Shown here piece by piece: positions 42,117 through 51,093 of a stretch of 64,000 bases of DNA (the stretch's first letter is position 1; each line of letters opens with the position of its first letter). The stretch is from Salegentibacter sp. (GTDB lineage: Bacteria > Bacteroidota > Bacteroidia > Flavobacteriales > Flavobacteriaceae), in the NCBI GenBank assembly GCA_017795085.1, contig CP051246.1, forward strand, positions 2,668,514 through 2,732,513. The letters run 5' to 3'. A program made the position numbers and the translations under genes. Below the pieces are notes generated by a model. That model saw only the letters and a list, made by a program, of their open reading frames with translations, ran no database searches and was not told the DNA's origin.

Positions 42117-45100
42117 TTAGAAGTTGACATTGAGGGATAGACCTATCGATCTTGTATTGGGAACAGTAGGATAATCTACAGCTTGTGCGGATAACCCCCT
42201 ATTATAAGCGCTTCCATCCGGGGTGGTTCCCGGGGTATTGCTGTGGAGGTAAAACAGGTTTCTTCCCACTAGGCTCAAATTTGCCGATTGTATTTTATTA
42301 TTAGTTATCCGTTCCAACATTTGGTTAGAAAACCGGTACCCTACGGCCAATTCGCCGAGTTTGATGAAAGAAGCGTCGTACATAAATTCTTCTGATGCGC
42401 CGGATATTCGTTGGTAATATTCCTGTGAACCCACACCACTTGCTTCTATCTCTGCTCTGTTTGCTGTTCTTTGTGCAGTACCCGCAGATACGGCCTGTGC
42501 CTCGGCAAGGGAATAGATATCTCCCCCTTGTTGTATATTGAACAATGTGGTTGTGTACAGGTTTTTGTAGTCTAGACTTAACATAACCGACCCTACGAAA
42601 TCAGGTTGCACATTTCCCAATTTGGTTTGTTCTGAATCGATTCCAGGCAGCCCATTTTCGTCTAAAACCAGTGCTCCATTATCATCCCTTAGATACTTAT
42701 AACCATAGATATCTCCCAATTCGCCTCCAACGTATCCCCTGACAGCAAGACCATTATTATACCGTCCGAATTCATAATAATCGACATCATCTATCAACTC
42801 CACGACTTTGGTGGTATTGGTAGCGAAATTAATATCTACTCCCAGGGAAAAACGCTCTGATTGCACTGGTTGCATATGAAGCATTGCTTCAAGTCCGGAA
42901 TTCTCTATATTACCGGCATTGATGATCTTCCTGGAATATTGAGAAGATTGTGGAATATCAACTTCAAGCACTTGGTTATGCGTGTTGGTGCGATAATAGG
43001 AAACTTCGAGTCCTAAACGGTTTTCAAAAAAACCGGCATCTAGTCCGAATTCATAGGATTTAGTGATTTCAGGTTTTAAATCGGCATTGAAAAATACATT
43101 AGGAACATTTGCATAGATCGTTTCGAAATTTCCGTTTCCAATACCATAGGTCGCCAATAAACGGTAGGGATCGGTATCTTTCCCTACCTCTGCCCAGGAA
43201 CCGCGTAACTTGATCAATGAAATAGCTTTGCTGTTCAAGTTTAAAGCCTCTGATAGGACGAAGCTAAGACTCGTCGAGGGATAAAAATAACTATTATTAT
43301 TCTCGGGTAAGGTGGAGGACCAGTCGTTTCGTGCAGTAAAGTCGAGGTAGAGGTACTTTTGGAATCCAAGGGATAATAAACCATACACCGATTGAATTTC
43401 TTTTTCACTATATGAATTGGAGGAAGTTACGTTAGATCCCAGTCCGAGAAAGTAATTGCCTTCTCCATCAATTTGACCGGAAGAACTGGTCAGACCTTCG
43501 CGGTATTGATGCATTCTATTGGTTCCTAGGCTGGCATTGATATCAAAATCCTCCGATATCTGCTTCTCATAACTTAAAAGGAACTCCAAATTCGATTCCT
43601 TAAAGAAGTTTTCAGTCTTTTTGTAATCCGGGGTTGTAGTGGGATGCGTGGCAGATTGATACAGGTTCTTTATTTCCAGTTTTTCGCGGTAATAATCCAA
43701 ACCGTATTTTCCTCTTATCGATAGATCCTTTGTTATACTGTACTGGGCGCTAACAAAGCCGAAGTTTCTAAAGCGTTCATCTTCATTATCATTAGAGGCA
43801 TTTATAAAATATGGATTTCTATAATTTACATTGGGCGAACCATTGTAATTTATCTCTTCGTGTAGTCCTGTTCCCTCATGGTATATATATCCGGGTTGTA
43901 GGTCTTGTGTCCGGATATTGGCAGGCATGGTATTGAAATAAGCCATATAACCGTAGCGCCCGGAAATTGGACGATTTTCTCCTTTTGTATGGAAAAATGA
44001 CATTTTCGAATCTATAGTCAGTTTATCAGTTAGTCGTTGGGTTAGTCGCAGGTTGAAATTATATTTGGATAGTCCCGTTGAGGGAGTCACGTCATTTGAT
44101 TTATTGTATCCGAAACCAGCTCTTGCAGATGTTTTTTCTCCCGATCCGCTTACCGCAATATTGTGTGCCTGGGTGAAACCGGTATCGAAAAAGCTTTTTC
44201 TCTTATCAGGCGCTGGCTGATAGGGAATTTCCTCCCCTCTCCAGGATTCCAATCGTTGTCCCTCCATGGGAGGGCCCCAGGCCGAAGGAGCATTTGCCTC
44301 GTACTCACCTGCGGCACCCTGTCCGTAGGTGTTTTGTAGATCTAGCAGGTAACCCACCTCAGAGAATACCACAGAAGTGTTGTAGGATACCCCTAATTTC
44401 TTCGGGCCGCGGCTCCCGGACTTTGTAGTGACCAAAATCACACCGTTACTCGCGCGTGAACCATACAGGGCCGAAGCACTAGCACCTTTTAAGACCGAAA
44501 TGGATTCGATATCTTGGGGATTCAGATCAAATGAAGCTCCGGCCCTGTCGAAGCCTCCGTATTCCTGTGCGAGATCACTGTTGATTTGGCCGTCATTGAA
44601 CGGGACCCCATCAACCACCCAAAGAGGTTCGGTATCACCGGTCAAAGATTTGTTTCCCCTGATGGTGATTTTGGTAGTTCCTCCCATACCACTTCCACTG
44701 TTGCTGATCTGCACTCCGGCAGCCTTGCCATTCAATGCACTGGCCGCATTGGTATTGGCAGCCTGATTTAGGGTCTGGGTATCGACCTCAGCTACGGAAT
44801 ACCCGAGCGCTCTGGTTTCCCTGGGAATCCCCAGGGCTGTAACAACAACTTCACCTAATTGCTCAGTATCCATAGCCATCTTTATATTCAAAGTTGGTTG
44901 ATCACTTACGGGTATCTCCTGTGGTACATACCCCAGTGCGGAAAAGATAAGCCTAGCCCCTTTTGCAACGTCAATGTTAAAGTTTCCATCAAAATCGGTA
45001 GAGGTTCCGTTTGAGGTTCCCTTTTCTATCACAGAAACCCCGGGAAGAGGCATGCCTTCTTCATCAGTGACTATTCCTTTTATTTGAGTTGCCTGATCTT

Positions 45101-45476
45101 TTTTTTTATTTTCTGTGAGCAAAATCTGTTTCCCGCGAATGGCGTATTTTATGGTTGTTCCATCAAACACTTTTTCCAATATTTCTTCAATGTTGTTGGC
45201 CTCAAAATCGAGCATAGGAAGGCTGTAATCAAGGTTTAGTTCCTTAGAATTGTAAAAGAAAGAGTACTCGGTCTTGTCCTCTATTGTTTCGAGAATTTCC
45301 GTGAGCTTGACCTCCTTTCCTTTTTGATGGTTGGGTGGAATTGGGGTAGAAGGCTGGTTCGCATAAAGCGGAACACTTACATAACCCAGTAACATACTGA
45401 GGATAGCGAATCTGCTCAATCGCAGACCAAAGGCTAAAATTTTAATTCGGGACCACAACGTCCATAAATAATTCAT
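42117..45476 (-). CDS. SusC/RagA-like TonB-dependent transporter with STN domain
   Basis: The 1,119-aa protein has, in order, a signal/anchor segment, an STN (secretin/TonB N-terminal) domain (residues about 55-125), a carboxypeptidase-like repeat (IKGIVTDEEGMPLPGVSVIEKGTSNGTSTDFDG), a plug (TALGIPRETRALGYSVAEV, then GSRASNGVILVTTKSGSRG) and a long barrel ending in NVNF. The STN domain means that it signals through FecR and the ECF sigma factor encoded upstream. It imports a ligand together with the SusD-like partner. No glycoside hydrolase is nearby, so this is not a standard polysaccharide locus. Confidence 0.9.
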   Translation of the reverse strand: MNYLWTLWSRIKILAFGLRLSRFAILSMLLGYVSVPLYANQPSTPIPPNHQKGKEVKLTEILETIEDKTEYSFFYNSKELNLDYSLPMLDFEANNIEEILEKVFDGTTIKYAIRGKQILLTENKKKDQATQIKGIVTDEEGMPLPGVSVIEKGTSNGTSTDFDGNFNIDVAKGARLIFSALGYVPQEIPVSDQPTLNIKMAMDTEQLGEVVVTALGIPRETRALGYSVAEVDTQTLNQAANTNAASALNGKAAGVQISNSGSGMGGTTKITIRGNKSLTGDTEPLWVVDGVPFNDGQINSDLAQEYGGFDRAGASFDLNPQDIESISVLKGASASALYGSRASNGVILVTTKSGSRGPKKLGVSYNTSVVFSEVGYLLDLQNTYGQGAAGEYEANAPSAWGPPMEGQRLESWRGEEIPYQPAPDKRKSFFDTGFTQAHNIAVSGSGEKTSARAGFGYNKSNDVTPSTGLSKYNFNLRLTQRLTDKLTIDSKMSFFHTKGENRPISGRYGYMAYFNTMPANIRTQDLQPGYIYHEGTGLHEEINYNGSPNVNYRNPYFINASNDNEDERFRNFGFVSAQYSITKDLSIRGKYGLDYYREKLEIKNLYQSATHPTTTPDYKKTENFFKESNLEFLLSYEKQISEDFDINASLGTNRMHQYREGLTSSSGQIDGEGNYFLGLGSNVTSSNSYSEKEIQSVYGLLSLGFQKYLYLDFTARNDWSSTLPENNNSYFYPSTSLSFVLSEALNLNSKAISLIKLRGSWAEVGKDTDPYRLLATYGIGNGNFETIYANVPNVFFNADLKPEITKSYEFGLDAGFFENRLGLEVSYYRTNTHNQVLEVDIPQSSQYSRKIINAGNIENSGLEAMLHMQPVQSERFSLGVDINFATNTTKVVELIDDVDYYEFGRYNNGLAVRGYVGGELGDIYGYKYLRDDNGALVLDENGLPGIDSEQTKLGNVQPDFVGSVMLSLDYKNLYTTTLFNIQQGGDIYSLAEAQAVSAGTAQRTANRAEIEASGVGSQEYYQRISGASEEFMYDASFIKLGELAVGYRFSNQMLERITNNKIQSANLSLVGRNLFYLHSNTPGTTPDGSAYNRGLSAQAVDYPTVPNTRSIGLSLNVNF

Positions 45477-45548
45477 ACTTTTGCATTTTTACAAGTGTTA
45501 ATAATTCAGTTTACCTAGCTGTTAATGCTTGAAGGTAGTGCTCCAACA

Positions 45549-46586
45549 CTACCTTTTTTGTTTTTTCTCTAATCGGATATGTTTGCCTTCAATGGTTGCC
45601 CTGGCACCTGTAGCAAGGCAAATAAGTTGACATATTTCTTCTATATTTTCATCTTTGATACTAAAAGAGTAGGTGGGGTTTTCTTCCAGTAATTCTTGAG
45701 AAACCGAGATGTTATATCCAAAGCGACGTTCCAATTTACTGATCACCTGGGCTATCCCTGCATCGCGGAATATCAGTTTGCCCGACCTCCAGGAAGTCAG
45801 CTCTTTCGAGCTACCTTTGATTTTCTCAAGGGTTCCACTTTTTCTATGAAAGACCGCCTGTTCCCCTGCAGCCAGTTTATCCAATGATTTGCCCTGTTTG
45901 TTTGAAAGTGCAATAGCACCTTCTTCGAGTACTGTGGAAATAGCTTGTTCCTCCGGATATGCCGAAACGTCGAAGGAAGTTCCCAGTACGCGAATATCCA
46001 TATCAGAGGTCTGTACCACAAAAGGATGCTCGGCATCGTGATAGACCTTAAAAAAAGCTTGTCCGCTTAAGCTTACCAGGCGCTGCTTATTATTCTGGAA
46101 ATCGGAGGTGTATTTTATATGACTCTCTGAATTCAACCAAACTTCGGTGCTGTCCGGGAGAAAGAAATGCTTTATCTGCGTCCCTGTTTTTGCCATAACC
46201 AGCTCAGATGTGTTTGCCGAATTAAGCCAGGAATCAGCATATTCTATGCTTGCATAGATCAAGATTGGGAGCAGTAGTGTTGCCGCAATTTTTAAAACTG
46301 AATGGCGGGAGAACCTTCTCTTTTTATTCTTTTTGTTTTTCAAGGAAACAGGTTCCAGGTTTACCTTATGATGAATTTTTTCCAGGGTACCTCGAAGCTG
46401 CTGGAGATCGCGCTCCCCTAGTTCATCATCCAACAGATCCCAATGGGATCGTAAAAGCGCAGTTGTCTTTGAGTCTTCTCTGTGTTCAGCCAGCCAGCGC
46501 CTTACCCTCTTTTTGAGTTCGGCGTTTTCAGGATCTGAACGTAACTGTTTTAACAGCTTTTCTAATTCGTGCATAAATAAACGCAT
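45549..46586 (-). CDS. FecR-family anti-sigma/signal relay protein
   Basis: The 345-aa protein has an N-terminal cytoplasmic helical part (MHELEKLLKQLRSDPENAELKKRVRRWLAEH), one transmembrane helix (LKIAATLLLPILIYASIEY), and a periplasmic FecR domain (THLFLPDSTEVWL-like KHFFLPDSTEVWLNSESHIKYTSDF, QAFFKVYHDAEHPFVVQTSDMDIRVLGTSFDVSAYPE) plus a DUF4974-like end. It relays the loaded state of the SusC STN domain to the sigma factor. A second start at 46,574 is equally possible. Confidence 0.9.
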   Translation of the reverse strand: MRLFMHELEKLLKQLRSDPENAELKKRVRRWLAEHREDSKTTALLRSHWDLLDDELGERDLQQLRGTLEKIHHKVNLEPVSLKNKKNKKRRFSRHSVLKIAATLLLPILIYASIEYADSWLNSANTSELVMAKTGTQIKHFFLPDSTEVWLNSESHIKYTSDFQNNKQRLVSLSGQAFFKVYHDAEHPFVVQTSDMDIRVLGTSFDVSAYPEEQAISTVLEEGAIALSNKQGKSLDKLAAGEQAVFHRKSGTLEKIKGSSKELTSWRSGKLIFRDAGIAQVISKLERRFGYNISVSQELLEENPTYSFSIKDENIEEICQLICLATGARATIEGKHIRLEKKQKR

Positions 46587-46644
46587 TTAGCGTGCTTACA
46601 TAGGTTACACACATCAACGCAGAGAACACCCACGCGCTTAACGA

Positions 46645-47226
46645 TTATTTAAAAAAAAAGGAGATGATTAACGTTATGGTAATACCGAGATGACCAATAA
46701 TATGTTTGATATCCTTTGATGCAGCATTCATCTGATTCCTCACTGTTTTAATGGAAATTCCGAGCCTTTGGGCTATTTCTGCATAGGAGAGTGCTTGTTT
46801 TTGGCTCAGGACAAAGATTTCTTTTTTACGCGGACTCAGTGCATTCACGGCCTTGTGATACAGTTCTTCGAGTTCTTTGCCATTTAACTCCTCATCCAGG
46901 TCCGGGATAGATGCCGGATACGCACGTTTATATTCTAAAAAAGCAGTGTGATATGCTGTTTTGCGAATATTGTTAAGTATGGTGTTTTTGCAAATGGTAA
47001 ACAGGTAAGATTCAAAAGAACCGGATAAAGATATCTCTCCTTTTTTGTTCCATACCTTTAAGAAAACCTCCTGTACCACATCTTCTGCTTCGGCCCTGTT
47101 TTTCGATAGTGAAAGTGCAAAGGAAAACATTCGGGGGGCAAAGTGCTTGTACAAGGTGTCAAAGGATCGTTCATTTCCTTGGTTCAACTGCCTTATAAGT
47201 AATTGGGTTTCTTGATTCTTTTTCAC
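46645..47226 (-). CDS. ECF RNA polymerase sigma factor
   Basis: The 193-aa protein has region 2 (NERSFDTLYKHFAPRMFSFALSLSKNRAEAEDVVQEVFLKVW) and region 4 (NALSPRKKEIFVLSQKQALSYAEIAQRLGISIKTVRNQMNAASK), with a hydrophobic C-terminal end (IGHLGITITLIISFFF) seen in Bacteroidota FecI-like sigma factors. It should direct transcription of the SusC operon when FecR is signalled. Confidence 0.9.
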   Translation of the reverse strand: MKKNQETQLLIRQLNQGNERSFDTLYKHFAPRMFSFALSLSKNRAEAEDVVQEVFLKVWNKKGEISLSGSFESYLFTICKNTILNNIRKTAYHTAFLEYKRAYPASIPDLDEELNGKELEELYHKAVNALSPRKKEIFVLSQKQALSYAEIAQRLGISIKTVRNQMNAASKDIKHIIGHLGITITLIISFFFK

Positions 47227-47685
47227 GTGAAAAACATGGAAGTTATGGTAATGGATATAACAAATTTACAATGTTATCCTTCTCTATAACCGAGGCTATG
47301 TTATCATAACATTATATCCATCTGAACTGTGCTCCGATATGCTTTTGTTGCTTATAGGTTTGTTATCCAAGAACAGAAGCGCTGTTTTTAAATCTTTTCC
47401 TTTCTTACTTTCCTTTGGTAGTCAGCCTATACCGTTACTTACTGCTTTTTAATATTTCAGGAATGGTCATTTCAATCGACCTCTCGGCAGGGATGTTTTG
47501 AAGGTAAATTTTACTGAAATTTCCCAAATCGGAAAGTACTAAATGATCTTAGAGTTTTATTATGGGCATCTTCGCCCTTAACTTCAGAAATGAGGTACTG
47601 AACTTGCCTGGTATTTTGGTTACCGGAATAAAGTCCAGGTAATTAACTTTAAAATTTAATTGACATTGGCTTATATAGAGGTAAT
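47227..47685. other. Non-coding region between sigma factor and AbiEii genes
   Basis: 459 bp. On the minus strand TAAATTTG (47,261-47,268) fits the Bacteroidota -7 box and could serve the sigma factor operon; no good -33 TTTG was found at the right distance. The rest shows no gene or clear repeat. Confidence 0.35.
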
Positions 47686-48663
47686 TCAAATTTCCCATTT
47701 CACTTCTTTTAATCTTACCGCAATCCTCATCAGGGATTGTAACACCTCCCCCTCTTCAGGAAGGTCTCCGGTCAGCAGTTCCCTAAAAGAACCAGAATAA
47801 GTTTTGCTCAAGAATTTCCAAACTGTACCTGTTTGACTAAAGAAAAGGGATTTGGATGGGTGTTCTGATAACCATTCCTTATCATTGGGAATAGCCTTAT
47901 CATCATCTTTCCCAACTTGCAGCAGCATTTTTTCAAAATCATCAGATTGCAGAAACGATGAGATTTTATCTTGTTGCAGCAATTGATGCAAATCATAAGT
48001 ATGGCGAACCTTATCTTTTAAATCTTCTAAAGGATTTTCAGTATAGGAAAACCTGATCAGGCTTATTATTTTTTCACAAAATGTACGTTCTATACTTAAT
48101 GCCGTAACCTTAAAAGGTTCCAGGTGATACGCATTGATAAGGTCTACATTATTAGTCGTGGCAATAAAAGCCGCAATCATGGAATGGACACTGACTATTT
48201 CCGATGGATGGGATTTGCCCAGACTTGAAGCTTCCACTACAATATGATCCCGGATCTGGCCAAAGGCACCCGCCACGCCTACTTTATCGTAACCATAAAC
48301 CACTTTTCTAATTTTGCCCCGTTTATTTTCTAAAGGATGGTCGGGAATAACAGTCATAACAGGTTCCAGTGCACCAGTGACTTTTTTGAGTTTTCGCTTT
48401 AAGGAATTATCGGATTCCCCCTCCTCTTTTATAACGACCAAATCGATATCTTCGGAAAAGCGCTCAATTATGCCAAAGCATTTAGATAGGGATGTTCCAC
48501 CTTTAAACACGGCGAGTTGCCTGGTTGATTTATTAGTAAAAATCTCTTTAAGTGCTAAAGTAACCCAATAGTCCTTTTCTACATAGATTTCAGAAATCCC
48601 AAAGTGTTGGGCAGTAGCTACAATAGCTCCCTGAAATGCAGTTTTATAATTATGTAAATTCAT
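47686..48663 (-). CDS. AbiEii-type nucleotidyltransferase toxin
   Basis: The 325-aa protein has the AbiEii/DNA-polymerase-beta-like NTase motifs: LAVFKGGTSLSKCFGIIERFSEDIDLVVI (GG-S...D-D) near residues 50-80, with EKDYWVTLALKEIF before it. AbiEii relatives transfer nucleotides to tRNA, block growth and can abort phage infection. It is the distal gene of a pair with the DUF6088 protein: the ATG overlaps the upstream stop by one base. As ICE cargo it probably gives defence and stabilises the element. Confidence 0.85.
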   Translation of the reverse strand: MNLHNYKTAFQGAIVATAQHFGISEIYVEKDYWVTLALKEIFTNKSTRQLAVFKGGTSLSKCFGIIERFSEDIDLVVIKEEGESDNSLKRKLKKVTGALEPVMTVIPDHPLENKRGKIRKVVYGYDKVGVAGAFGQIRDHIVVEASSLGKSHPSEIVSVHSMIAAFIATTNNVDLINAYHLEPFKVTALSIERTFCEKIISLIRFSYTENPLEDLKDKVRHTYDLHQLLQQDKISSFLQSDDFEKMLLQVGKDDDKAIPNDKEWLSEHPSKSLFFSQTGTVWKFLSKTYSGSFRELLTGDLPEEGEVLQSLMRIAVRLKEVKWEI

Positions 48664-49388
48664 CAGGAGATCTTCCAGTTTGAAATGGTGGGCAATATAT
48701 TTTCGGGTATTCCGAATTCATACTTACTTAAATAATTAAGGGTGTTTTTAAGAGGTTCACTCACCTCGTTAAATGAGAGTGCCTCAAGAAGAGCGCCTAA
48801 CAATGCCCTTACTTTGGGAGGATAAGATTTAGCAAGATCAACTAGTTGTATTTTATCGGTATCGGAAAGCCCTTTGATTTTTTTCTTTAAAAAATTAACC
48901 CCCTTCTTTTTATCCAAATCTGGAATTTTCTTAAAATCCTTCATTACGTCCAGTAATTGCAAGAAGGGAATACTTTCTTTGGATACAGGTGCATAACTTT
49001 TAGCAGGCTTTACAACAAGGTTTCCTATCTTGGTTTTTATCACCTTATCCCAACTGGCCACTCTTACCGTAGTAGGGATTTGAGTAGTAAGGCCAAGTTC
49101 ATTATATAACCGAGTGCCTGTTATGTATGCCATTGGCTGACCGTTTTCAAAAAGATGACTATAAAGTAATTCTTCCTCACTTGGTTTTATTTCCCCAAAA
49201 ATAGTTTGTTTGGGCTTATAATACATCCCATTTTTATATCTTTTAATCACACCCCTGGCAGCCATCCTGCTTAAAGCTTTTGCAGCAGCAGAAAATTCGG
49301 TTTGGGGAATAGATAAGCTATCATAGGTAAATACCTTTCCGGTATTTATACGATCTACTTTAGACTTTATGGATGTCGCAATATTCAT
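48663..49388 (-). CDS. AbiEi-like antitoxin (DUF6088)
   Basis: The start is set at MNIATSIKSKVDRI (49,388); a longer frame to 49,427 overlaps the operator-like repeats. The 241-aa protein has an N-terminal winged helix (GKVFTYDSLSIPQTEFSAAAKALSRMAARGVIKRYKNGMYYKP) and the body GEIKPSEEELLYSHLFENGQPMAYITGTRLYNELGLTTQIP, typical of DUF6088/AbiEi antitoxins. It should repress the operon and restrain the toxin. Confidence 0.85.
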   Translation of the reverse strand: MNIATSIKSKVDRINTGKVFTYDSLSIPQTEFSAAAKALSRMAARGVIKRYKNGMYYKPKQTIFGEIKPSEEELLYSHLFENGQPMAYITGTRLYNELGLTTQIPTTVRVASWDKVIKTKIGNLVVKPAKSYAPVSKESIPFLQLLDVMKDFKKIPDLDKKKGVNFLKKKIKGLSDTDKIQLVDLAKSYPPKVRALLGALLEALSFNEVSEPLKNTLNYLSKYEFGIPENILPTISNWKIS

Positions 49389-49420
49389 AGCACCACAAAG
49401 ATAGTGAATTAAAATATAAA

Positions 49421-49462
49421 ATGTCAAGTTTTTTACAGTATTTACTTGACATATTGTAAAAA
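49421..49462. promoter_or_regulatory. Overlapping inverted repeats, antitoxin operator candidate
   Basis: ATGTCAAGT (49,421-49,429) and ACTTGACAT (49,444-49,452) form a perfect 9-bp inverted repeat with a 14-bp spacer. A second pair, TTTTTACA (about 49,430-49,437) and TGTAAAAA (about 49,455-49,462), overlaps it. The block lies 33 bp upstream of the antitoxin start, as expected for an autoregulated module; AbiEi antitoxins bind inverted repeats at this position. Confidence 0.6.
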
Positions 49463-49492
49463 TGAATAGTAATAATTAATAACTATTTCCGC

Positions 49493-51082
49493 TTACTCAA
49501 ATATAGACCTGGCCTCCTTATAAACTCTTTCAAAATTAGATTCCAAATCAGCTTTAGAATAAGGTTTTTGTTCTTTAGCCGAAGGTAGATCTCGCCCAAT
49601 CTTCTGCAGTTTAAACTGTATTTTTTTATCCTTACCATCGGCGTAGGTTATAAACTCTCCCTGTTTCAGACGGAAGAAAACATCGGCACGGATTTTTGGG
49701 ATTTCCTTCTCCCCGGTGGTTACCCTCGTATCAAAATCAAGGCTGTACCCACGGTTTACACTGGTCGTGGGCTTTTTCACAATTTCAAAAAAGCGTTCGT
49801 AGTATTTGGCGGTATCAGGATCGTTAACCTTCCCAAAAAACTGATAAGAAAGATTACTCAGGATCGCCTTACTGGCTTTATCCCCATACATCATATCATT
49901 TTGGATTTTATCCTGCATTACATAAATAGTAGCGATATCATAACTTCTTAAAGTGGCCGGAATCCGGTGCATATTCAGCAAACGCAGGGTCGGTGCCTCT
50001 TCCATGAGCAGGAAAGACGCTTTGGAATTACGGACACTCATTTGTTTGGTAATGGTATGGATAATGGTGGCTATAACCGGAGAGTAGGAAGCTTCATATT
50101 TAGGATTGTTTACTACGGATATAACCGAAGGTTTATCTTTATTATTAATATTAAGAGGTACTTCATCTTTAGAAAGGACCATAAAAATTTGTTGGGTACT
50201 GATCCTTTTAAGGGCATTGGCCAGGGTACTTTTCACCCCGGCAGTTTGCCGCTCAGAATCTTTACCGCTAATAAAAGCATCGGCCATCGCTCGAGAGGTC
50301 GTATTGGTTTCCAAAAACTGGATAAGGCTATCAGTATTTAAAAACTGATAAATAGCGATAAGATGTGGGAGGGTACAAAACTTGGGGTAATCCGTTTTTA
50401 ATTTCCAGATCAGTCCTCCGATCAAACCCTCGGCTGCATCATTAAAAAACTTGGTAGTCCCTGAGGTACCTGATTCTCGTTGCTCGAGGAGATTTTCCAC
50501 CAGTACCCGGGAGACTTCATTGACGCTTTCCTCGTTCTCCAGGTATCGTGGAGCGATGGGATTCACCAGATGGATGATTTTATCAAAGGAAATAACCTTA
50601 AAAGGAATTTCCCCGTCTTTAAAAAGCGGATAGGCCATTTCGGTAAGTTCAAAGTCTTTATAGTCATGAATCACACCACAAAAATTTTCCTTTTGAAAAT
50701 GCTTTAAAAAGCCATACACTACGCTTTCGGTCTTCCCGCTTCCGGCAGACCCAATAACAGAAGCACCCCGTTTAATATTTTCCAGTTTAAATTTTCCTTT
50801 GTTGGTTGCAAAACAGACCTGGTATTTTTTATCGATTTTTTTATTATCCTGACCTTTATGCAAAAAGACATACATCAGGGTATTGATCAGGAGCAACGGA
50901 CAACCCAGGAATAACAAAGCCGGAATCCACTGGTTATCCTGGACCCCATAAATGCCAAGGGCCACCATCAGCAATAAATTCAAAATAAAAGCAAAGCGGT
51001 TGATCAGCCTAAAACATATAAAGAACAATATGCTTACCAGCCCGATGATCAAAAGCAATCTAAGAAGGTTTTCTATGTCCAT
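49493..51082 (-). CDS. mobC: Type IV coupling protein (MobC/TraG-like, VirD4-type)
   Basis: The 529-aa protein has two or three N-terminal transmembrane helices (LLRLLLIIGLVSILFFICFRLI, FAFILNLLLMVALGIYGV, ALLFLGCPLLLINTLMYVFL), Walker A VIGSAGSGKTESVVYGF (about residues 108-124), Walker B SFLLMEEAPTLRL and a C-terminal NLSYQFFGKVNDPDTAKYYERFFE. It joins the relaxase-DNA complex to the TraG/TraJ channel. It lies 11 bases downstream of the relaxase gene and is probably co-transcribed with it. Bacteroidota ICE nomenclature is not uniform, so the symbol is provisional. Confidence 0.85.
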   Translation of the reverse strand: MDIENLLRLLLIIGLVSILFFICFRLINRFAFILNLLLMVALGIYGVQDNQWIPALLFLGCPLLLINTLMYVFLHKGQDNKKIDKKYQVCFATNKGKFKLENIKRGASVIGSAGSGKTESVVYGFLKHFQKENFCGVIHDYKDFELTEMAYPLFKDGEIPFKVISFDKIIHLVNPIAPRYLENEESVNEVSRVLVENLLEQRESGTSGTTKFFNDAAEGLIGGLIWKLKTDYPKFCTLPHLIAIYQFLNTDSLIQFLETNTTSRAMADAFISGKDSERQTAGVKSTLANALKRISTQQIFMVLSKDEVPLNINNKDKPSVISVVNNPKYEASYSPVIATIIHTITKQMSVRNSKASFLLMEEAPTLRLLNMHRIPATLRSYDIATIYVMQDKIQNDMMYGDKASKAILSNLSYQFFGKVNDPDTAKYYERFFEIVKKPTTSVNRGYSLDFDTRVTTGEKEIPKIRADVFFRLKQGEFITYADGKDKKIQFKLQKIGRDLPSAKEQKPYSKADLESNFERVYKEARSIFE

Positions 51083-51093
51083 AACATTTAGAA

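Noticed and set aside
46250-46516. Plus-strand frames opposite FecR and SusC genes
   Set aside because: They are shadows of well-supported minus-strand genes.
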